A DNA stretch of 64,000 bases from Seriola aureovittata (lineage: Eukaryota > Chordata > Actinopteri > Carangiformes > Carangidae), in contig NC_079387.1 in the NCBI RefSeq assembly GCF_021018895.1, positions 11,594,542 to 11,658,541 on the forward strand, written 5' to 3'. The stretch's first letter is position 1. Every line of letters starts with the position of its first letter. Position numbers and translations under genes: made by a program. The notes beneath the pieces were generated by a model. It had not been told where the DNA came from, made no database searches, and worked only from the letters and a program-made list of their open reading frames with translations. This document shows positions 59,793 to 64,000 of this stretch, piece by piece.

Positions 59793-59849
59793 CTGAGTAA
59801 CACTCTGCAGACGACAGGGCGCTGGTCGAGCGGGAGTGACGGCGAGTCG
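59793..59849 (-). CDS. clasp2: clasp2 57-nt cassette exon (RRHSRSTSAL)
   Basis: CG, then TRRHSRSTSALSSAECYS, then G: 57 nt, phase-neutral. It resembles the ASRHHSRSTGAL segment that I know from CLASP1. Skipping gives SPLD-RLSHQ, close to PPLD-RFGLGQ of human CLASP2. Acceptor CTCCAG, donor GTGACA. Confidence 0.85.
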
Positions 59850-60565
59850 CTGGAGGAGGACGACCAGGAGAAAACACGACTGTTGTTACCATGGTTACCA
59901 TGGTACAGAGATCAGAGGCCTGTGCTGCGAAGCAGATCTGAGGTCATCAGGTAACTTCAGGTTTAACTCAGTCCTACGACGCTGGTTCACTTGTTACCAG
60001 GTAAATCACCATGGTAACTGATGCTGAACTCCTAACCTGCTCTCACTATAGTAGTACTACAGCCTCCGCTGCAGCAGAACAGTCTGACATTAACTTTCTT
60101 CATCTGCATCACATGATCACAACACTTTGTTCATCAGACAAAAGATGAAACTTAATAATTCATGTTCTCATTTACTAAAGATCCTCAGTCTGACCTAATT
60201 AATGAAATGATTTCTACACCTGCAGGCGCCAGCGTTTCCTCTCGTATCACATTAATACTTTATTCTGACGATGTTGCTCAGAATCAAAACCTCAGCTGAT
60301 CAGGACGCACAGTTATCCTGGATAAGTTGACCTTGCTTCGTAGTACAGGCCTCTGCAGAACCAACAGCTGACTTCTTATTGCAACACTTCTGTCTGTGCG
60401 AGCTGGAGTCTCTGATCACAGGATTAGTAGAACAGACAGATACAGAGCAGGCAGAGAAACAGGCAGCTGAGAGGAGAGAGGTCAGTCAGTTTCCAGACTT
60501 TACAGGAACTTAAATGAAATCTATTGTTGAGGAGGACATGGTGGGGGCTTCAGCACCATACTCAC
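59850..60565 (-). other. clasp2 intron holding the MITE-like element
   Basis: 716 bases; 62 percent is the element 59914-60354. A GGTTACCATGGTTACC-like palindrome lies just before it at 59885-59902. Confidence 0.85.
59914..60354. mobile_element. Terminal-inverted-repeat element (MITE-like), 441 bp
   Basis: Left end AGAGGCCTGTGCTGCGAAGCA (first 20 of 21: AGAGGCCTGTGCTGCGAAGC) and the right end, read inverted, differ at only two of 21 positions. The inside has no open frame and contains TGGTTCACTTGTTACCAGGT, TCACCATGGTAACTG. It lies in the intron between the 57-nt exon and exon 60566-60670. No clear target-site duplication was seen. The ends resemble a repeat common in teleost genomes. Confidence 0.75.
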
Positions 60566-60670
60566 CCAGGGGGGAGAAACCCCTGGCGGGGCTGGTGTCG
60601 CGGCTGCTCTCGCGACTGGTTTCGCGGCTGCAGCCCTGACTCATGCTCGGTCGGGGGATTCGACTCCGGG
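60566..60670 (-). CDS. clasp2: clasp2 exon with SRIP (SxIP) EB-binding motif
   Basis: CC, 34 codons, G: RSRIPRPSMSQGCSRETSRE, SSRDTSPARGFSPL. SRIPRPS is one of the two SxIP motifs by which CLASPs bind EB1. The SRESSRDTSP segment is a GSK3-phosphorylated region in mammals. Donor GTGAGT; acceptor CTCCAG. Confidence 0.95.
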
Positions 60671-60696
60671 CTGGAGGGGTGAGGCAGAGAGAGAGA

Positions 60697-60755
60697 GGGA
60701 CAGACAGAGGGACAGACAGAGGGACAGACAGAGGGACAGACAGAGGGACAGACAG
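60697..60755. repeat. GGGACAGACAGA 12-bp tandem repeat, about five copies
   Basis: On the transcript it is (TCTGTCTGTCCC)n and forms the upstream pyrimidine-rich part of the acceptor of exon 60566-60670. Confidence 0.95.
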
Positions 60756-60889
60756 CAGTGCAGGGGGAGAGTTTAGCTTGTAGCACATCCAGCCAGAGAG
60801 TGACACACCTGAAGCTCTGCAGAGATGTTAGTCAGGCAGGAGAGACAGAGTCAGACTGAAGGAGGCAGCAGGTCGAGGATTAGTACGAA

Positions 60890-60945
60890 GACCAGGACCA
60901 GGACCAGGACCAGGACCAGGACCAGGACCAGGACCAGGACCAGGA
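60890..60945. repeat. CCAGGA hexamer array
   Basis: About nine CCAGGA units on the + strand, the reverse complement of the array in the 3' UTR at 50337-50388. The apparent Arg-Thr open frame is an artefact. Confidence 0.95.
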
Positions 60946-62030
60946 GTGAGCATGCAAGTCTGTGCAAGTTTCCCTCAAGAAGAAAAATCAAAGTCTGGAC
61001 TCACATCTATGGAGGAGTCTGATTCTCTCTAACCAGCTGCTGTAACAGGGTCTTCACCAGATGTTATTTACAGCTGTGGTTTCCATCTCTAAGATCTCTG
61101 ATGGGTCCAGACCTCGACTTCACGACTCACTTTGAGTCAGTAAGACTTATTTATCATTATCAAACATGATCTGATGATTGATCGTTCGCCTCTAACTCTG
61201 AAAACATGAAATGATTCTGGTTTCACCTGGACAGGTAATTAGTTTTGCTACTGAACAGTGACATCAGACGCTTCTTTAATTTCATACTCTAAAATATAAC
61301 TGAGATTTTACCTCGACTCTTCTTTAGTATCAGGCCACACTGAGGAAGAAAAACCTGAAATTTCCAGAATGAAATCGTAATTTTGAGAATAAAATCATAT
61401 AATTTCAAGACAAAAATCATAATATGAGAATAAAGTTGTGATTTTAGGGTCCATGTTGTTTTAGAGGGAAACAGCAGAAGCTTTAACGTGGAGCCTGTTT
61501 TCTACTTGGTTTCACTAACGTCATCATCAGACAGACAGCAGCTGCCACTGACTGTTTCCACCTGTTTGATCTTAATGTTCCTCAAAATTATGTTTTTTTC
61601 TCTTGAAGTTTCACATTTTAAATTATTGAACATTTTGACTTTAATCTCAAAAGTCAGATTTATTTCCTCATGTGGCCTGATGCTCTTTTCTTTAACTGTT
61701 TAACGTCTTTGTTTTTATACTTTATTTAAACAAAAGCTTCAGTGAACTAACTTTCATTTTTCCTCGGCTCTATTTCAGTCGCACCGTCACCTGATCCGAC
61801 TCTCAACTTTCAGCAGCTTCATCAACCTGTTGCTTCAACTTTCAGTGTCTGTTTCAGCTGCTGCTTTAAACTGGTAACCTACAACTTGGTTCAGGTGCTT
61901 CAGCTTCAACAGAGAGAGAGCGAGTCAAATGTTTCTACTGTGATTATTTCAGCTTGAACTGGTTAAATTTAGTCTTTAGAGAATTGATGTTCTCGTTATG
62001 AAATTCATTCCCGTCCCAGAGGTTGAACAC

Positions 62031-62225
62031 CCTGCTGATCCCTGCCTGATTTGGTGGGGCTGGTCTCTCGGCTGCAGCCCTGGCTGCGGTGACCTCGGGG
62101 GCGGCTCTTGTCGGTCAGACCGGTGGAGGTGCTGTTGGCGGCGGCGGCGGTGCCCATCGTCGGTCTGGGGACTCTACCGTAGGTGGAGGTCAGCAGTCGC
62201 CCCGGGGAACCTGACCGACTCCCGG
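62031..62225 (-). CDS. clasp2: clasp2 exon: PGSRSGSPGRLLTS to SQGCSRETSP
   Basis: CC, then GSRSGSPGRLLTSTYGRVPR, PTMGTAAAANSTSTGLTDKS, RPRGHRSQGCSRETSPTKS and, with the GT donor, GRDQQ. Matches CLASP2 PGSRSSSPGKLLGS...RSQGCSRETSP. Where mammals have SKIPRSQGC, this copy reads SRPRGHRSQGC, so the SxIP motif is broken. Two donors fit the phase: GTGTTC (exon to 62031) or GCAGGG (exon to 62046). Acceptor TCACCAG. Confidence 0.88.
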
Positions 62226-62313
62226 CTGGTGAAGCGGGAAAATACAGTTAAAACGACTGGATTAAAACTTCCACATCTGATTAAAGACACATGAAGAAGA
62301 AGAAGAAACTCAC

Positions 62314-62409
62314 GTTGAGACTGCGAGACAACTTTCCCTCGGCTCCGCCCACGGCTGTCTGTCACAGACGGGCCGTTTCCTGCACTCGTCCTCCGGGTTC
62401 GGACTCGAC
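62314..62409 (-). CDS. clasp2: clasp2 exon: RGRSRGKVVSQSQ segment
   Basis: GT, 31 codons, C: RVRTRRTSAGNGPSVTDSRG, RSRGKVVSQSQ. Human CLASPs have GRVR...SRGRSRxKxVSQSQPGSRS. Donor GTGAGT, acceptor CCTCAG. Confidence 0.93.
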
Positions 62410-63496
62410 CTGAGGAGGTAGAGGGCGGGAGGCGTGAACATGGAGCTGCTGCTGGACGGAGGTCAACACGTTCTACACTTGTGTCATGCAGAAACAGGAA
62501 GTGAGACCAAAGGGAACGAGACAGAGATGAAGGACAGAGGAAGAACCAGTCACTGATTCAGGAAAACAGAAACACCGTCATGTTTCAGGTATTTCTGAAA
62601 CACCTGAGGGCAGCTTCCACATCACATTTCAAAGGTTTATTCTTCCCTGAAAACAAACCGTGATATGACGTTTGTCTCCACATGTTCAGACAGACACATG
62701 CAGCTGTGCGTCCACTGATACTCAAAAACACCACGACACAGACACAGACTCGGTCGGCCACATGCAGCAGTGTCCAACAGACTCCACAACACGTTCACAT
62801 CAACATCTGCTCCAGGTGTTATCCCGGTTCAACAGGAGAGTTAATCGGTGTTGACACTAATGTAAAGGTGAACACAGGTGGACAGGTGTAGCTTCAGTCC
62901 CCAAAGTCTCCCCCTAGAGGAGGGGCGGAGCCAGACTTTGTAAACATTCGGGGCTGAAAATGAAACCATGTGTTTAGCGTGAGGCCCAAAGGCTGCGGTA
63001 GCTGTCGGCGCCCTGTGGATGGCGATATCTGCCCAGTAGGAAATTAAATTTTATTATAAACTCTACAAAAGATTCGGGGCTTTTGGGAAAACATCCGAGG
63101 GGGCTGGAGCTGTATAAGCCACGCCCCCTCGCTCCGCCTCCGCTCGAGGCTCGGAGACGGACGTGTTGCTGTCAGACGTGTTTGAGTGAAAGAGTGAAAC
63201 TGACTCCTAAAGCTGCAGATAACAGACGTTACATGAAGCTGCCACACAGGAGACTTCTGGGAAATCTATAAAATCATCATGACGTCTGTGAAGTATCTGA
63301 GGGGGTAGGATGTGACATCATCGCTCCAGCAGCCAACCAGCTTCCTTCATTTTTAACCACAGAGACTGAGAGGTTTCCAAGTGTAGGGGACACCATGCAC
63401 ACAGTCCATGCACTGACACGTCCATCACAGACCACCACATTACAGTGCTGGGGGGGGGGGGGGGGGGGGGGGGGGCACACAGCATCATTCCCCTGT

Positions 63497-63556
<60 letters not shown>

Positions 63557-63561
63557 CTTAC
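62410..63561 (-). other. clasp2 intron with G25 and (CA)n
   Basis: 1.15 kb. A G25 run (63451-63475) and a (CA)n run (63498-63555) lie directly downstream (on the transcript) of the donor at 63561. Nothing else notable. Confidence 0.7.
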
Positions 63562-63588
63562 CGTCTGCATTAACAGACCACGAGCCGT
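63562..63588 (-). CDS. clasp2: clasp2 27-nt exon (tentative)
   Basis: AC, eight codons GSWSVNAD, then G, between CACCTGTCAG and GTAAGC. The G joins GT of the next exon to give Gly, restoring the family's DGRVR junction, which supports the donor. The acceptor is less certain; the exon could start further upstream. Confidence 0.55.
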
Positions 63589-64000
63589 CTGACAGGTGGG
63601 CGAGTCCAGGAGAGACACAACAAGTGTTAGGGTCAGGGGTCAAGAGGTTAAGGGGTGTTAAAGGGGGGGGGTTCTGTAAGAGTGGACAGTCTACTTGTTG
63701 ACTTGTCTTTACGTTAGCATGCTGGCGCTAGGCTTGTTAGCGGAGCTTTTTTTTGTGTGATTTTGTGAAATGAACTTTCATTAGATTTTTTATTTCTCTA
63801 AAGTTCTCACCTTCTACAGCGTTAAAATGTAGAATGTGAGAAAATCCTGGAGGAACTTATTGCAAAAAGTGACATTTCTTTGCCAGAAATGGCGGCCATC
63901 TTGAATTTTTGAGTGGTTACCGTGTTTTATTTCAAGAGTAAAACTCGAGGAGGACTGGCACCAAGTTTAGCGTTTGTCTCCACGTGTGAAAGATTCCCTG
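63589..64000 (-). other. clasp2 intron, continues beyond the window
   Basis: Contains a G10 run at 63665-63673 and nothing I can interpret as an exon. Confidence 0.6.

Larger units (their letters stand above)
60671..62030 (-). other. clasp2 intron
   Basis: 1.36 kb with the 12-bp array and the CCAGGA hexamer array (60890-60945). No exon found; 61100-61990 is plain A/T-rich sequence. Confidence 0.8.

Overview
The window is vertebrate nuclear DNA, most likely from a teleost fish (percomorph-like): compact multi-exon genes with short introns, very dense (CA)n/(GT)n, poly-G/C and (AGG)n simple repeats, and short dispersed sequences with the look of common teleost repeats (a GCTAAGCTAAGCTAA motif, a TCAAAGGTCA-bearing element, a terminal-inverted-repeat element beginning AGAGGCCTGTRCTRCGAAGCA). 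It holds the 3' parts of two genes lying tail to tail. There are no RNA genes, CRISPR arrays or prokaryotic features.

Positions 1-~29,100 (+ strand) carry the last eleven coding exons of a GLI-family zinc-finger transcription factor, best called gli2. The exon phases join without error into a 1386-residue C-terminal fragment: repressor/SUFU-binding region, five intact C2H2 fingers, PKA/GSK3/CK1 processing cluster with a beta-TrCP-type degron, and activation domain. The N-terminal exons lie left of position 1, so 1-7188 is intron. Several intronic blocks are rich in TAATTA/TTGATTAAT-like words, weakly repetitive and free of open frames, and look like conserved non-coding elements; I could not align them.

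Positions ~29,150-47,600 are intergenic, with no supportable exon. They hold simple repeats, two inverted copies of a dispersed element, and several blocks of enhancer-like composition.

Positions ~47,600-64,000 (- strand) carry the 3' part of a CLASP microtubule plus-end tracking gene. Its residues fit CLASP2 better than CLASP1. Twenty-two exons join in phase into a 950-residue C-terminal fragment plus a long 3' UTR: SxIP/Ser-Arg linker, TOG-type HEAT domains and the C-terminal CLIP-interacting domain. The last exon starts with Met-Lys-Leu-Leu and ends at the stop codon 50457-50459.

The most unusual property is how many splice sites of these two genes are built from, or sit directly against, simple repeats: (TG)n at the acceptor of a zinc-finger exon of gli2 and of a clasp2 exon, ~1 kb of (CCT)n at another clasp2 acceptor, C17 at another, a 12-bp TCTGTCTGTCCC array at another, an (AGG)n donor-side intron, and a donor site triplicated in tandem. 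The (CCU)n and (AGG)n tracts are complementary within one pre-mRNA and bracket two exons. The clasp2 part also has a 24-nt microexon and several in-frame cassette-like exons, plus one open 96-nt candidate exon that I do not recognise from the family. One of the two EB-binding SxIP motifs is lost.
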